Below are positions 27,467 to 36,203 of a DNA stretch of 64,000 nucleotides, in pieces (the stretch's first letter is position 1; every line of letters begins with the position of its first letter). The stretch covers positions 1,488,001-1,552,000 of the forward strand of contig OZ220216.1 of assembly GCA_964291505.2 (NCBI GenBank). The letters are read 5' to 3'. A program made the translations under genes and the position numbers. Source of the stretch: Kistimonas sp964291505 (GTDB taxonomy: Bacteria; Pseudomonadota; Gammaproteobacteria; Pseudomonadales; Endozoicomonadaceae). The notes beneath the pieces were generated by a model. That model was not told the DNA's origin, made no database searches, and saw only the letters and a list, made by a program, of their open reading frames with translations.

Positions 27467-28897
27467 GTGGCTAAAACCCGACAACTGGTATGGTTCCGGA
27501 CTGATATCAGGGCTGAAGATAACAAGGCGCTTTATCAGGCATCGCAGGCTGGTGATGTGGTGGGTGTTTATCTGATCCAGCCGGGTCAGTGGGCTGATCA
27601 TGACGACAGCCCGAATAAATTGTTTTTCAGTCTTTCTTGTGTGGCTTCGCTTCAGCGGCGTTTGGCTAAGCTCAATATCCCTTTATTAGTCAAAGAGGCT
27701 GATTACTATTCTGATTCTGTAAAGTTGTTGCTTAATCTCGCACGTAACCTGGATTGTCAGGGCATCTGGTTTAATGATGAATACGGTGTTAATGAGCAAA
27801 GCAGGGACAGGAAAGTAATAGAGGCATTTGACGCAGCCGGGCTCTCTTCGCATCGATTCACGGATGCGGTTCTTGTAGAACCGGGCCGGGTAACGACGGG
27901 AAAGGGTGAGGCTTTCAAGGTTTTTACACCATTCAAGAAAGCCGTCTATCGGTATTTAAAGCCGGAAGACTGGATGCCGTGTCCATCACCATCAAAACAA
28001 ACGCCTCTTGATATCGCTTCGGATCCTGTTCCTGTTGATCGGTATGCTCCAACTGCATCCAACATCCTTGAGCGATGGGGACCTGACGAGACGTCTGCCC
28101 ATAAATCGTTAAATGATTTTATTGAATCGCGAGTTCAACGCTATGTTGAGCAACGGGACTTTCCCGGGCTGGATGGTACAAGCAGTCTGTCACCTTGGCT
28201 GGTTGCTGGCGTATTATCTATTCGACAGTGTTTTGGTGCCGCAGTTCGTGCCAACAATGGTGAGCTGGATAGCGGGAATGCCGGTATTACCTGCTGGTTA
28301 GGGGAGTTGATATGGCGAGAGTTTTACAAGCATATACTGGTCGCGTTTCCCCGGGTTTCGATGCATCGTCCTTTTCAGGTTGAAACTGACAAGCTGGATT
28401 GGCGTAACGACCCTGCTTTACAGGAAGCTTGGGAATCCGGAAAAACCGGCTTTCCCCTGGTCGATGCAGCCATGCGACAGTTGGTGGCTACGGGCTGGAT
28501 GCATAACCGTTTGCGCATGGTGGCCGCGATGTTCCTGTCCAAGAACCTGATGCTGGATTGGCGAATAGGCGAGCGCTTTTTCATGCGTCATCTGGTGGAT
28601 GGCGATTTGGCCGCCAATAACGGGGGATGGCAGTGGTCAGCCAGTACCGGTACCGATGCGGCGCCGTATTTCAGGATGTTTAATCCTGTCAGCCAATCCG
28701 AGAAGTTTGACCCGGACGGCACGTTCATTCGTACGTGGGTGCCTGAGCTGACAGTGCTGGATAATAAAGCAATTCATCAACCGTTGACGGGAAAGACGGG
28801 CGATTTGTTCGGCGCATTGGATTATCCTGCGCCGATTGTTGATCATTCCGCATCACGTCAGCGTGTGATAGAGGCCTTCAAAGGATTGCGTTCATGA
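27467..28897 (+). CDS. phrB: Deoxyribodipyrimidine photolyase (class I)
   Basis: This 476-residue flavoprotein repairs UV-induced cyclobutane pyrimidine dimers using blue light. The N-terminal antenna domain starts VWFRTDIRAEDNKAL. The FAD domain includes the hallmark TGFPLVDAAMRQLVATGW, MHNRLRM, MLDWRIGE and NNGGWQWSASTGTDAAPYFR blocks (~325-400). Translation starts at GTG 27467, six bases after a strong GAGGAGGG. The stop overlaps the next gene's ATG (ATGA). It lies immediately downstream of operator site A, so light induction through the LitR-like regulator is expected (inference). Confidence 0.96.
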   Translation: MAKTRQLVWFRTDIRAEDNKALYQASQAGDVVGVYLIQPGQWADHDDSPNKLFFSLSCVASLQRRLAKLNIPLLVKEADYYSDSVKLLLNLARNLDCQGIWFNDEYGVNEQSRDRKVIEAFDAAGLSSHRFTDAVLVEPGRVTTGKGEAFKVFTPFKKAVYRYLKPEDWMPCPSPSKQTPLDIASDPVPVDRYAPTASNILERWGPDETSAHKSLNDFIESRVQRYVEQRDFPGLDGTSSLSPWLVAGVLSIRQCFGAAVRANNGELDSGNAGITCWLGELIWREFYKHILVAFPRVSMHRPFQVETDKLDWRNDPALQEAWESGKTGFPLVDAAMRQLVATGWMHNRLRMVAAMFLSKNLMLDWRIGERFFMRHLVDGDLAANNGGWQWSASTGTDAAPYFRMFNPVSQSEKFDPDGTFIRTWVPELTVLDNKAIHQPLTGKTGDLFGALDYPAPIVDHSASRQRVIEAFKGLRS

Positions 28898-29331
28898 ATG
28901 ACTCTGAACATCTCAGCCGGTTTCTTGAAGTGTGGTCAACGATAAGCGCTGACAATATTGATACTTTGAATCAGATCTACGATGAAAATATTGCCTTCTC
29001 TGATCCGTTGCATCGCGTGCAGGGCTTATCGTCCTTGAGGCAATATATTGCCAACATGTATGAGAATGTGACGGAAGTCCGTTTCTCTTTTGGTAAAACC
29101 CTGGTGGATGATGATCAGGCTTGTGTCGAGTGGGTGTTGCGTTATGCGCATCCGCGGCTGCGGGGCGGTAAGCCCATTGATATTCCTGGTTGCAGCCGGC
29201 TGGAATTCACCGTGGAGGGGAAGGTGATCCGGCATCGGGATTACTTTGATGCCGGCGCTTTCCTTTACGAGCATCTGCCGATAGTGGGCTCAATTATCAG
29301 GGCGTTGAAGCGGAGGCTGTCAGACGACTGA
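28894..29331 (+). CDS. NTF2-like / SnoaL-fold protein
   Basis: A 145-residue single-domain protein with the NTF2-like pattern: an N-terminal helix, YDENIAFSDPLHRVQG, RFSFGKTL, and a C-terminal GKVIRHRDYFDAG. Members of this group found beside photolyase genes in other proteobacteria have no proven activity; the fold often forms small-ligand pockets or isomerase-like sites. The ATGA overlap with phrB implies translational coupling. Function unknown, but light-regulated co-expression with the photolyase is likely. Confidence 0.85.
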   Translation: MNDSEHLSRFLEVWSTISADNIDTLNQIYDENIAFSDPLHRVQGLSSLRQYIANMYENVTEVRFSFGKTLVDDDQACVEWVLRYAHPRLRGGKPIDIPGCSRLEFTVEGKVIRHRDYFDAGAFLYEHLPIVGSIIRALKRRLSDD

Positions 29332-29366
29332 TGTGTTCATGATGAATTGTCAGTCGATGATTGCTG

Positions 29367-29819
29367 TTATTTGTCGCCTTCCAGTGATGCAATTTTCGAT
29401 TTTAGCGCCTCGATCTCTTGCTCAAGGGCTTCAATTTTCTCCTGGGCTTCCATCTGTTCCGTGACATCTTTTTGGATGCCGATGTAATACATCAGCTGGT
29501 CATCGTCATTGAATACCGGGGTGATACGCAGTTCGTTCCAGAACATGGAGCCATCCTTGCGATAGTTGCGCACGACTTCGCACGTTGGCTGATCATGCTT
29601 GAGTGCCTCTCGGATCCGTTGAATCGCATCCTGTGAGCGATCGTCTTTCTGCAGGAAGCGGCAATCCTGGTACAGAATTTCCTCACGGGTATAGCCGGTC
29701 AGGCGTTCGAAGGCGGCATTGGTGTAAATGAGAATGTTCTCATTACCTTCACGTTCGGCGACGACAATCCCGTCATTCGATTCATCCACCAGTTTTTCCA
29801 GCAAGGTCGGGTCAATCAT
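29367..29819 (-). CDS. Short LOV blue-light photoreceptor
   Basis: A 150-residue protein made of one LOV domain plus a short coiled-coil tail (EALEQEIEALKSKIASLEG). The flavin-binding signature DCRFLQ at ~53-58 holds the photoactive Cys, and RNYRKDGSMFWNELRITPV and YYIGIQKDVT fit FMN-binding LOV proteins. It closely resembles the P. putida short LOV proteins PpSB1/PpSB2 as I recall them (MI...LVDASNDGIVVAE). It lacks any output domain, so signalling must go through a partner, probably the LitR-like MerR protein nearby. The chosen ATG has GGGAGAG upstream. Confidence 0.92.
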   Translation of the reverse strand: MIDPTLLEKLVDESNDGIVVAEREGNENILIYTNAAFERLTGYTREEILYQDCRFLQKDDRSQDAIQRIREALKHDQPTCEVVRNYRKDGSMFWNELRITPVFNDDDQLMYYIGIQKDVTEQMEAQEKIEALEQEIEALKSKIASLEGDK

Positions 29820-29842
29820 TGCCTTCTCTCCCAAAAAGCCCC

Positions 29843-29850
29843 TTGTACAA
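29843..29850. promoter_or_regulatory. Operator half-site B upstream of the LOV gene
   Basis: A single TTGTACAA palindrome. On the minus strand it is preceded by ACATAG, aligning with one half of site C. The other half is degenerate. Confidence 0.35.
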
Positions 29851-29938
29851 CTATGTGAATATCCAGGCCGGTTAGCAAGTTTTGCGGTGGTAATACTGAC
29901 GAATTTGTCAGGGATTGCTTTGCTAAACTGATATAAAG

Positions 29939-29965
29939 TTGTACATTATTTATATAGTTGTACAA
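29939..29965. promoter_or_regulatory. LitR/MlrA-type operator, site C
   Basis: TTGTACA-N13-TGTACAA immediately before the DUF523/DUF1722 gene, overlapping its likely promoter (TATATAG). Spacing is one base longer than in sites A, D and E. Confidence 0.65.
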
Positions 29966-29978
29966 AAAAGAGGTGCTC

Positions 29979-30953
29979 ATGGCTATTGTACCACTAGAAA
30001 AACCACAGCGTCATATAACCTTGGGTATTAGTGCTTGCCTGATAGGGCACAAGGTTCGTTATAACGGCCAACACAAGCGCTCATCTTTCTGTATGAATAC
30101 TTTGGCGGAGTATTTCAATTTCCTTCCAGTGTGTCCGGAAGTCGGCATTGGTCTGGGGACACCGAGAGAGCCTATCCGTCTGGTAGGTACGTCTGATTAC
30201 TACCGTGTTGTGGGTACGGATACACCCGATCGTGACGTGACAGAACAGCTTGAAGCCTATGGGCGCGAGAAGGCGCGCGAGCTCAAGGATATCAGCGGTT
30301 ATATCCTCATGCAGAAATCGCCCAGTTGTGGGATGGAGCGGGTAAAGATCTACGGAGAAAATGGTATTCCATCGGGCGATAACGGACCGGGTGTGTTTGC
30401 CCGCAGCCTGATGGCAGAGAATCCATTGTTACCGGTGGAAGAGGAAGGTCGTCTGCATGACCCGATCCTGCGCGAGAATTTTTTCACCCGGGTATTTGCC
30501 TGGCACCGCTGGCAAACCGAAGTGATGCCTAACCCGTCGCACAAGGCTGTGGCTGATTTTTATACAGCATACAAATACCAGATCATGGCTCATAGCCCGC
30601 AAAATTACACCGAACTGGGTCAGTTGATTGCAAAAGGCAAAGTGGTTCCGATCGACGAACTGGTGGAGACGTTCAGCCATATCTTCATGGCAACCCTGGC
30701 CAAGCGGGCGACCCGTAAATCGCATACTAACGTAATGTTGCACCTGATGGGTTACCTTAAAAAAACGGTCGCAGGCAGTGAGCGTGAAGAAATTCTTAAA
30801 CTGATTGAGCAGTATCGACAGGGTGTACTGCCCCTCGTGGTGCCGATGACCATGCTGAGAAACTATCTGCAACGCAGTGGCGGTGACTATATTCAACAGC
30901 AGGTTTATCTTCAGCCGCATCCTGAAGTGTTGGGATTAAGGAACACAATATAG
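29979..30953 (+). CDS. DUF523 and DUF1722 protein (YbgA-like)
   Basis: This 324-residue protein joins an N-terminal DUF523 domain (GISACLIGHKVRYNGQHKRS ... CPEVGIGLGTPREPIRLV ... KSPSCGMERVKIY, with conserved Cys) to a C-terminal DUF1722/YbgA domain (~195-315, FYTAYKYQIMAHSP ... PLVVPMTMLRNYL). Both domains lack a settled biochemical role, although in E. coli ybgA lies beside phr, linking it with photorepair. The ATG at 29979 follows AGAGGTG. It is preceded by operator site C and followed, 105 bases on, by the MerR regulator gene. Confidence 0.88.
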   Translation: MAIVPLEKPQRHITLGISACLIGHKVRYNGQHKRSSFCMNTLAEYFNFLPVCPEVGIGLGTPREPIRLVGTSDYYRVVGTDTPDRDVTEQLEAYGREKARELKDISGYILMQKSPSCGMERVKIYGENGIPSGDNGPGVFARSLMAENPLLPVEEEGRLHDPILRENFFTRVFAWHRWQTEVMPNPSHKAVADFYTAYKYQIMAHSPQNYTELGQLIAKGKVVPIDELVETFSHIFMATLAKRATRKSHTNVMLHLMGYLKKTVAGSEREEILKLIEQYRQGVLPLVVPMTMLRNYLQRSGGDYIQQQVYLQPHPEVLGLRNTI

Positions 30954-31058
30954 GCAAAGTCTGTCCATTTGCTGAGGCCGTCAAACAATCAAGACCTGCT
31001 TGGGACAGGCGGCACGTGATTCTGTAGAATCGCCCGGGTTCAAAGGAAACCGCAAGTG

Positions 31059-32021
31059 ATGACTGATAAAGAAGAAGTTCTCCCTGAAGTTGAAGGCGCG
31101 AATGCAGCAATGTTGCCCATACGTGAAGTGTCCCGGCTGACCGGTGTGAATGCTGTTACCTTGAGGGCATGGGAGCGTCGCTATGGATTGATTAAGCCTC
31201 ACCGAACCCCCAAGGGCCACCGTCTTTATTCTGAGGACCATGTTCGCCAGATTCGCGCCATTACTGACTGGATAAACCGGGGCGTCTCCGTCAGTAAGGT
31301 GCGCAAGCTATTGGAAGAATCCGTAGCCGCAGCGGAACCCGAGACTGGTGTTTCCGATGACAGTGTCTGGGACATCTATCAGCATCGCTTTATTGCAGCA
31401 CTCAAGGCGCTGAATGAACAACGGCTCGACAGCGTGTTTAATCAGGTGATGGCTGAGTACCCCGCAGATACCGTGATGCGGAGGTTGTTTGAGCCAATGC
31501 TCGACAAATTGCACAGTGCCTGGCAAGGGCTGTACGGTGACCGGTTGGAAGAGCGCTTTTTGGAGAATTTCTTGCGGACGCGTATCGGCTTGAAGCTGTA
31601 TAACGCGAACCGTCAGTCACAGGCAGATGATGCCTGCAGCATTATGTTCCTTACCCTGCCAGGGGAAGTCTCAGAAATGGAGCTTCTTCTGTTATCGCTC
31701 TCTGCGGCTTCGCACGGTTGTAAGGCCCATTTTCTTGGAGCCAGTATTCCGCTTGTCGAAATTCCGCTGGCGGCAGAAAAACTACAGGCGTCTGCTGTCG
31801 TTTTACACGGTAACTCAGCACTGGATAGAGCAACGCTGTCGCGGGATCTGCTGCGGGTCGGGCAGACGTTGACGGTGCCAGTGATTATCGCTGGTCAAAG
31901 TGCCAGAATCCACCAAACGACACTGGCACCAGCCGGGTTTCATCTCTTGTTGCCCGGTTCTGACCAGACACTGGCATCCGTTATTCCTGATCTCCTTTCT
32001 GGAGCCCCCCAGTCAGCCTGA
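31059..32021 (+). CDS. MerR-family regulator, LitR-like, lacking the B12-ligand His
   Basis: Residues ~15-85 form a MerR HTH (LPIREVSRLTGVNAVTLRAWERRYGLI). The rest resembles the two-part B12-binding region of LitR/CarH regulators. Where photosensory CarH has E-x-H-x-x-G, this protein reads PGEVSEMEL, so the cobalt-binding His and Gly are absent. That fits class II LitR of P. putida, which I recall as B12-independent and working with a short LOV protein. Expected role: repressing the light genes around it at TTGTACA-type sites, relieved by the LOV protein (inference). Its 3' end overlaps the convergent SDR gene by 41 bases. Confidence 0.85.
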   Translation: MTDKEEVLPEVEGANAAMLPIREVSRLTGVNAVTLRAWERRYGLIKPHRTPKGHRLYSEDHVRQIRAITDWINRGVSVSKVRKLLEESVAAAEPETGVSDDSVWDIYQHRFIAALKALNEQRLDSVFNQVMAEYPADTVMRRLFEPMLDKLHSAWQGLYGDRLEERFLENFLRTRIGLKLYNANRQSQADDACSIMFLTLPGEVSEMELLLLSLSAASHGCKAHFLGASIPLVEIPLAAEKLQASAVVLHGNSALDRATLSRDLLRVGQTLTVPVIIAGQSARIHQTTLAPAGFHLLLPGSDQTLASVIPDLLSGAPQSA

Positions 32022-32760
32022 ACCACAGGGAAGCCGGCAGCAGTGACAGGAGCTTTAGTGGCCAGATTAACCGTTTCGGGAACGCAATTTCGAATCGGTT
32101 TCCCCTCAGGCCTTCGATAATCCGTTGACTGGCCTGCTGAGGTGTTAGAAGTGCTGGCATGGTAAAGCGGTTTTTACGGGTAAGCCGAGTATCGACGAAA
32201 CCCGGGCTGATAAGTCGTAGTTGAATGCCTCGTCTGGCCAGTGCAGGCCGCATGGACTCCGCCAGATTAATCAGTGCGGCCTTACTGGCGCCATAAGCCC
32301 CTCCACCCGGTAAGCCCCTGTAGCCTGAAGGACTGACGGTGATCAGAACCTGCTTCGGAGGCTCTGAGAAGCGGTTGAGGCAAATATCCAGCCCATTCAG
32401 CACGCTGTGTATGTTAACCCGCATGACTTCCCATTCCCGCTCACAGGAAAACGACCCTGCATCCAGTGGGTCATAAATGGCGGCATTCAGGATGACGGCC
32501 TCAGGGGTGCCTTGATGGCTGAAAATCTGGTCAGCAATGCCCTGAAGTGCTTGCAGTTGGGTCGCATCGCAAGGATACCCCGTTAATTGCCCTGTAGCGC
32601 TTTTGCTGTCTTTCTCGAGTTGTACAAGATTTTCAGGGTTTCTGGCGCTCACGGCGACCCTGCATCCCTGTTGTGAAAGATCGAGTGCCAGTGCCCGGCC
32701 AATACCGGTGCTGCCGCCAATAATCCAGATATGTTGGGGTAATCGCTTTTTCTTATACAT
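31981..32760 (-). CDS. Short-chain dehydrogenase/reductase
   Basis: A 259-residue classical SDR: NAD(P)-binding GGSTGIGRA (~15-23), NAAIYDP (~92-98), the catalytic Ser in VSPSG (~138) and Tyr-x-x-x-Lys in YGASK (~150-154). The C-terminus is hydrophobic (PLKLLSLLPASLWFRL), hinting at membrane association. SDRs of this type recur next to the FAD oxidoreductase-DUF1365-CFA trio in light-induced loci of other proteobacteria. The substrate is unknown, perhaps a lipid. It is divergent from that trio with operator site D in between. Confidence 0.9.
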   Translation of the reverse strand: MYKKKRLPQHIWIIGGSTGIGRALALDLSQQGCRVAVSARNPENLVQLEKDSKSATGQLTGYPCDATQLQALQGIADQIFSHQGTPEAVILNAAIYDPLDAGSFSCEREWEVMRVNIHSVLNGLDICLNRFSEPPKQVLITVSPSGYRGLPGGGAYGASKAALINLAESMRPALARRGIQLRLISPGFVDTRLTRKNRFTMPALLTPQQASQRIIEGLRGNRFEIAFPKRLIWPLKLLSLLPASLWFRLTGGLQKGDQE

Positions 32761-32787
32761 GGTTTACTCTCGCGCCGACTATATTTA

Positions 32788-32814
32788 TTATACAATAAAA
32801 ATATAATGTACAAG
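32788..32814. promoter_or_regulatory. LitR/MlrA-type operator, site D
   Basis: Read on the minus strand, TTGTACA-N12-TGTATAA, between the divergent SDR and FAD-oxidoreductase genes, overlapping AT-rich promoter elements for both. Confidence 0.65.
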
Positions 32815-32827
32815 AAAGGGCGGAGTC

Positions 32828-34111
32828 ATGCATACCTGTGAGTTTGCGGTAATTGGCGCTGGTGTGTCCGGACTGGTGACAGCCTGGCTACTGTCGCGAC
32901 ACCATGATGTTGCTCTTATCGAACAAAATCAGTGGTTTGGCGGGCATACACATACCGTGCCGGTCGATGATCCCTTAGGTCCCATGGGCATTGATACCGG
33001 TTTTATCGTCTTTAACCGTAAAAATTATCCCCATCTCTCCAGTTTTTTTGACCATCTGAAGGTTGACTGCCAGGCCGTGCCCATGACTTTTTCTGCCTCA
33101 ATCGGGCAGGGCGATATCGAGTATGCCGGTGATAACCTGGATACCCTGTTTGCCCAGCGCAGAAAGCTGTTCAGTCCTTCCCACTGGCGGATGATTGCCG
33201 ATATTCTCAAGTTCAATGCCAGGGCTCGGGAGGATCTGTCTTCCGGGATTGATCCTGATTTGTCGCTGAGAGATTACCTGAATCAATTGCGGTTGGGGGA
33301 TGGGATTCGCGATCACTACCTGCTGCCGATGGCTGCGGCGATCTGGTCTTGCCCACTGGCTACCATGCTGGAATTTCCTGCCGCCAATTTTCTGCGTTTC
33401 TTTGCCAATCATGGGCTGCTATCCGTGTCTGACCGCCCGCAATGGTATTCCGTCAAGGGCGGCAGTCAGGCCTATGTTCAGGCGCTTTTGGCGCAGCTGA
33501 CAGGACCCCGTTTCAGTGATTCTCCCGTGGAACGGGTTGAGCATGATGGTCAGGTTTACCGTATTCATACCGCGAGTGGAAACCAGATCCTTGCAGAGAA
33601 CATTGTCTTCGGCTGCCATGCTGACGAGGCGCTGGCCTTGTTGGGTGAAAGCGCGACCGAGGATGAACAGGCGTTATTGTCATGTTTTCGCTATCAGGAA
33701 AATACCGCCTGGTTGCACACCGATGAACGTCTGATGCCTGAACGTCGCAAGGTGTGGTCATCCTGGAACTACCTGGCTGATTACCGGCTGGCAGGGCGCC
33801 CGGTTTCAGTAACCTACTGGATGAATATCCTGCAGAAACTCCCTGAAGGTGCAAGGAATTACTTGGTGAGCCTGAACCCTTTGTCAGAGCCGGCTAAGGA
33901 TAAAGTCATCAAACGAATCACCTGGCATCATCCGGTTTTTGACCGAGAAGCAATGCGAGCACAAGCATTCTTGAAAGATCTCCAGGGAAAAAATAACCGC
34001 TGGTTCTGTGGCAGTTACTTTGGTTATGGATTCCACGAAGACGGTATCCGTTCTGCGGTTGAGCTCTGCAATGGCATGGGTATCAAAGCGCCCTGGCAGG
34101 TGGTTATATGA
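32828..34111 (+). CDS. FAD/NAD(P)-dependent amine-oxidase-like oxidoreductase
   Basis: A 427-residue flavoprotein with N-terminal dinucleotide-binding GAGVSGLVTAWLLSRHHDVALIEQ (abbreviated; GxGxxG at ~9-14) and a GGHTHTV stretch typical of the NAD(P)-binding-8 oxidoreductases. A C-terminal FAD motif GSYFGYGFHEDGIRSA (~392-407) closes the fold. The family commonly precedes DUF1365 and CFA-synthase-like genes and is suspected to act on lipid acyl chains, e.g. in making modified fatty acids. Its stop overlaps the next start by four bases (ATGA), so the three genes form an operon under site D. Confidence 0.9.
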   Translation: MHTCEFAVIGAGVSGLVTAWLLSRHHDVALIEQNQWFGGHTHTVPVDDPLGPMGIDTGFIVFNRKNYPHLSSFFDHLKVDCQAVPMTFSASIGQGDIEYAGDNLDTLFAQRRKLFSPSHWRMIADILKFNARAREDLSSGIDPDLSLRDYLNQLRLGDGIRDHYLLPMAAAIWSCPLATMLEFPAANFLRFFANHGLLSVSDRPQWYSVKGGSQAYVQALLAQLTGPRFSDSPVERVEHDGQVYRIHTASGNQILAENIVFGCHADEALALLGESATEDEQALLSCFRYQENTAWLHTDERLMPERRKVWSSWNYLADYRLAGRPVSVTYWMNILQKLPEGARNYLVSLNPLSEPAKDKVIKRITWHHPVFDREAMRAQAFLKDLQGKNNRWFCGSYFGYGFHEDGIRSAVELCNGMGIKAPWQVVI

Positions 34112-34863
34112 GCCAGCCTGTAAGCGTGTTCGTTGGCGAGGTCATGCACCGGCGCTTATTTCCGGTGGAATACCGTTTTTCTTACCGGGTATTCAGCTTT
34201 GCCATTGATTTGATGCAGCTGGATCAACTGGGTCGGCAAAATCCTCTGTTGTCATTGAACCGATTTAATCTGTTGTCCTTTTATACCCGAGATCATGGTG
34301 CGGAGGATGGCAAGGGCTTAATAGCGTGGGCAAACGAAACACTCCGCGAGGCAGGGCTGCAGGAAGCACCGGCAATGATTACGTTGTTCTGCTTTCCCCG
34401 TGTATTCGGTTATACCTTCAATCCGATGTCTCACTGGTATTGTGAAAACGACGATGGGCAGTTAATTGCTGTTATTCTCGAAGTCCGCAATACCTTCAGT
34501 GAACGACACCCCTATGTGATGCATGACAAAGGACGTCCATTGCCTAAGGCGGTGCGATTCCAGCGAGACAAGGTGTTTCACGTATCACCGTTTATTGGCA
34601 TGGATGCCTGTTATCACTTCACCCTGAGAAAAGCCGAAAAACGACAGTTCACTTTAATCAACGAGTATTCCGACGGCAAGTTGATGCTTGTCGCAACCCA
34701 GAACACCAAAGCAATCCCCCTGACCACTGGGCGGCTCCTGAAGCTTATGGCCCGGATGCCGTTTATGACCCTTAAAGTGATTGTCATGATCCACTGGCAC
34801 GCTTTAAAGATCTGGTTACGGGGCGCCACGTTTTACACTCATCCGGGAGAAACCAAGTCATGA
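34108..34863 (+). CDS. DUF1365 family protein
   Basis: The 251-residue product matches DUF1365: an N-terminal GEVMHRRLFPVEYRFSYRVF block, DHGAEDG, FCFPRVFGYTFNPMSHWYC (~92-110) and KVFHVSPFIGMDACYHF. No enzymatic activity is firmly known. It always travels with the FAD oxidoreductase and CFA-like methyltransferase, so a joint role in acyl-chain modification is inferred. Four-base overlaps on both sides show tight translational coupling. Confidence 0.9.
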   Translation: MSQPVSVFVGEVMHRRLFPVEYRFSYRVFSFAIDLMQLDQLGRQNPLLSLNRFNLLSFYTRDHGAEDGKGLIAWANETLREAGLQEAPAMITLFCFPRVFGYTFNPMSHWYCENDDGQLIAVILEVRNTFSERHPYVMHDKGRPLPKAVRFQRDKVFHVSPFIGMDACYHFTLRKAEKRQFTLINEYSDGKLMLVATQNTKAIPLTTGRLLKLMARMPFMTLKVIVMIHWHALKIWLRGATFYTHPGETKS

Positions 34864-36065
34864 TGCCTGATCAGGATGTGGGCAGCAGCGTCAGTCTGCC
34901 ATTCATTATGCGACGCCTTGTCGGTCATCTCGACAAAGCTAACCAGGGTAAGTTGCTGATTGAAGCCGGTGAACAGCATAGCTATCAGGTGACGGGCGAG
35001 AAAACCGGTGAAGTGGCTGATTTGCGTCTCAATGATAGCGCTGCCATCACCAAAGCCCTGCTTGTGGCCGGTGAGATTGGCTTTGCCAGGAGTTATCTGC
35101 AAGGGCATTGGGACACCACGGATCTGACACGCCTGTTTTGCTGGTTTGCGGATAATGAAACTGCATTGAAGCCATCTGCAGGGTTGGGCCTGCCTGGACG
35201 TCTGATGCAGCGCTTTCAGCATTGGGGTGCTCGAAATTCTTTGAGAGGCAGCCGCCGAAATATCGCCGCCCATTATGATCTGGGTAATGATTTTTACCGG
35301 TTATGGCTAGATCCTTCCATGACCTATTCATCGGGTATTTTTACACCTGATGACCTCGACCTTGAGCGGGCTCAGACGCGAAAATACGCCAGTTTGCTGG
35401 CGTCACTGGATGCCAGTCCGGGGGATCATATTCTCGAAATCGGCTGCGGTTGGGGTGGATTTGCCGAATATGCTGCCCGCCAGGGGTATCGTGTCACGGG
35501 GATTACATTGTCCCGCGAGCAATTGGCGTTTGCACAGGCACGCATTGAGCGGGCAGGCCTTGCTGATTTGGTCAGCTTTGAACTCAGGGACTACCGGAAG
35601 CTCGATGGCACCTGGGATCATATTGTGTCGATTGAGATGTTCGAAGCGGTCGGAGAAGCCTGGTGGCCGACCTATTTCAACGTCGTTAAGCGTTGTCTGC
35701 GTTCCGGTGGGCGGGCAGCGTTGCAGATCATTACCATAGATGAAGCACGGTTTGAGCAATATCGTCGTAATCCGGATTTCATTCAGCTCTTTGTGTTCCC
35801 CGGCGGGATGCTGCCCACTGTATCGCATCTTCATGCATTGGCGGCCGGTCAGGGGCTGGAGGTCGCGCGCTCTGATCAGTACGGTCATGACTATGCCAGG
35901 ACGGTTTCACTTTGGCATCAGCGCTTTAACGCTGTGCAGGATGAAGTTGTTGCACAAGGCTTTGATCCTTATTTCATGCGACTCTGGCGCTACTACCTGG
36001 CGTATTGTGAAGCGGGCTTTCTCAAGGGCACGGTTGATCTGGTACAACTCCGGCTCGACGGGTAG
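34860..36065 (+). CDS. Cyclopropane-fatty-acyl-phospholipid synthase-like methyltransferase
   Basis: A 401-residue SAM-dependent enzyme. The region NIAAHYDLGNDFYRLWLDPSMTYSSG (~135-160, abbreviated), SAM-binding EIGCGWGGFAEYAA (~193) and IEMFEAVGE (~255) match the CFA/mycolic-acid synthase family. Such enzymes transfer a methyl or methylene group to unsaturated acyl chains of membrane phospholipids. It closes the three-gene operon. Under light stress a lipid change would protect membranes against singlet oxygen (inference). A second in-frame ATG follows immediately. Confidence 0.9.
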   Translation: MMPDQDVGSSVSLPFIMRRLVGHLDKANQGKLLIEAGEQHSYQVTGEKTGEVADLRLNDSAAITKALLVAGEIGFARSYLQGHWDTTDLTRLFCWFADNETALKPSAGLGLPGRLMQRFQHWGARNSLRGSRRNIAAHYDLGNDFYRLWLDPSMTYSSGIFTPDDLDLERAQTRKYASLLASLDASPGDHILEIGCGWGGFAEYAARQGYRVTGITLSREQLAFAQARIERAGLADLVSFELRDYRKLDGTWDHIVSIEMFEAVGEAWWPTYFNVVKRCLRSGGRAALQIITIDEARFEQYRRNPDFIQLFVFPGGMLPTVSHLHALAAGQGLEVARSDQYGHDYARTVSLWHQRFNAVQDEVVAQGFDPYFMRLWRYYLAYCEAGFLKGTVDLVQLRLDG

Positions 36066-36100
36066 TGTTTTCCTCTCAATTTTTTATCGCGTCAATAGTT

Positions 36101-36127
36101 AAAAAAAGCCCGATCATTCGATCGGGC
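36101..36127 (-). terminator. Rho-independent terminator for the 36204 gene
   Basis: On the minus strand GCCCGATC pairs with GATCGGGC (loop GAAT) and is followed by seven T residues. It may weakly serve the plus-strand operon as well. Confidence 0.8.
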
Positions 36128-36203
36128 AGTGCCTAACGGTTTTTATCTTGTTACTTCTTTGCACGTTTTTTTGTGTTATACGAACAGCCACCCCATATAG
36201 CCA

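Noticed and set aside
31059..32021. Direct B12 photoreceptor (CarH-type) role for the MerR protein
   Set aside because: The E-x-H-x-x-G cobalamin motif is replaced by EVSEME, so B12-based light sensing is unlikely.
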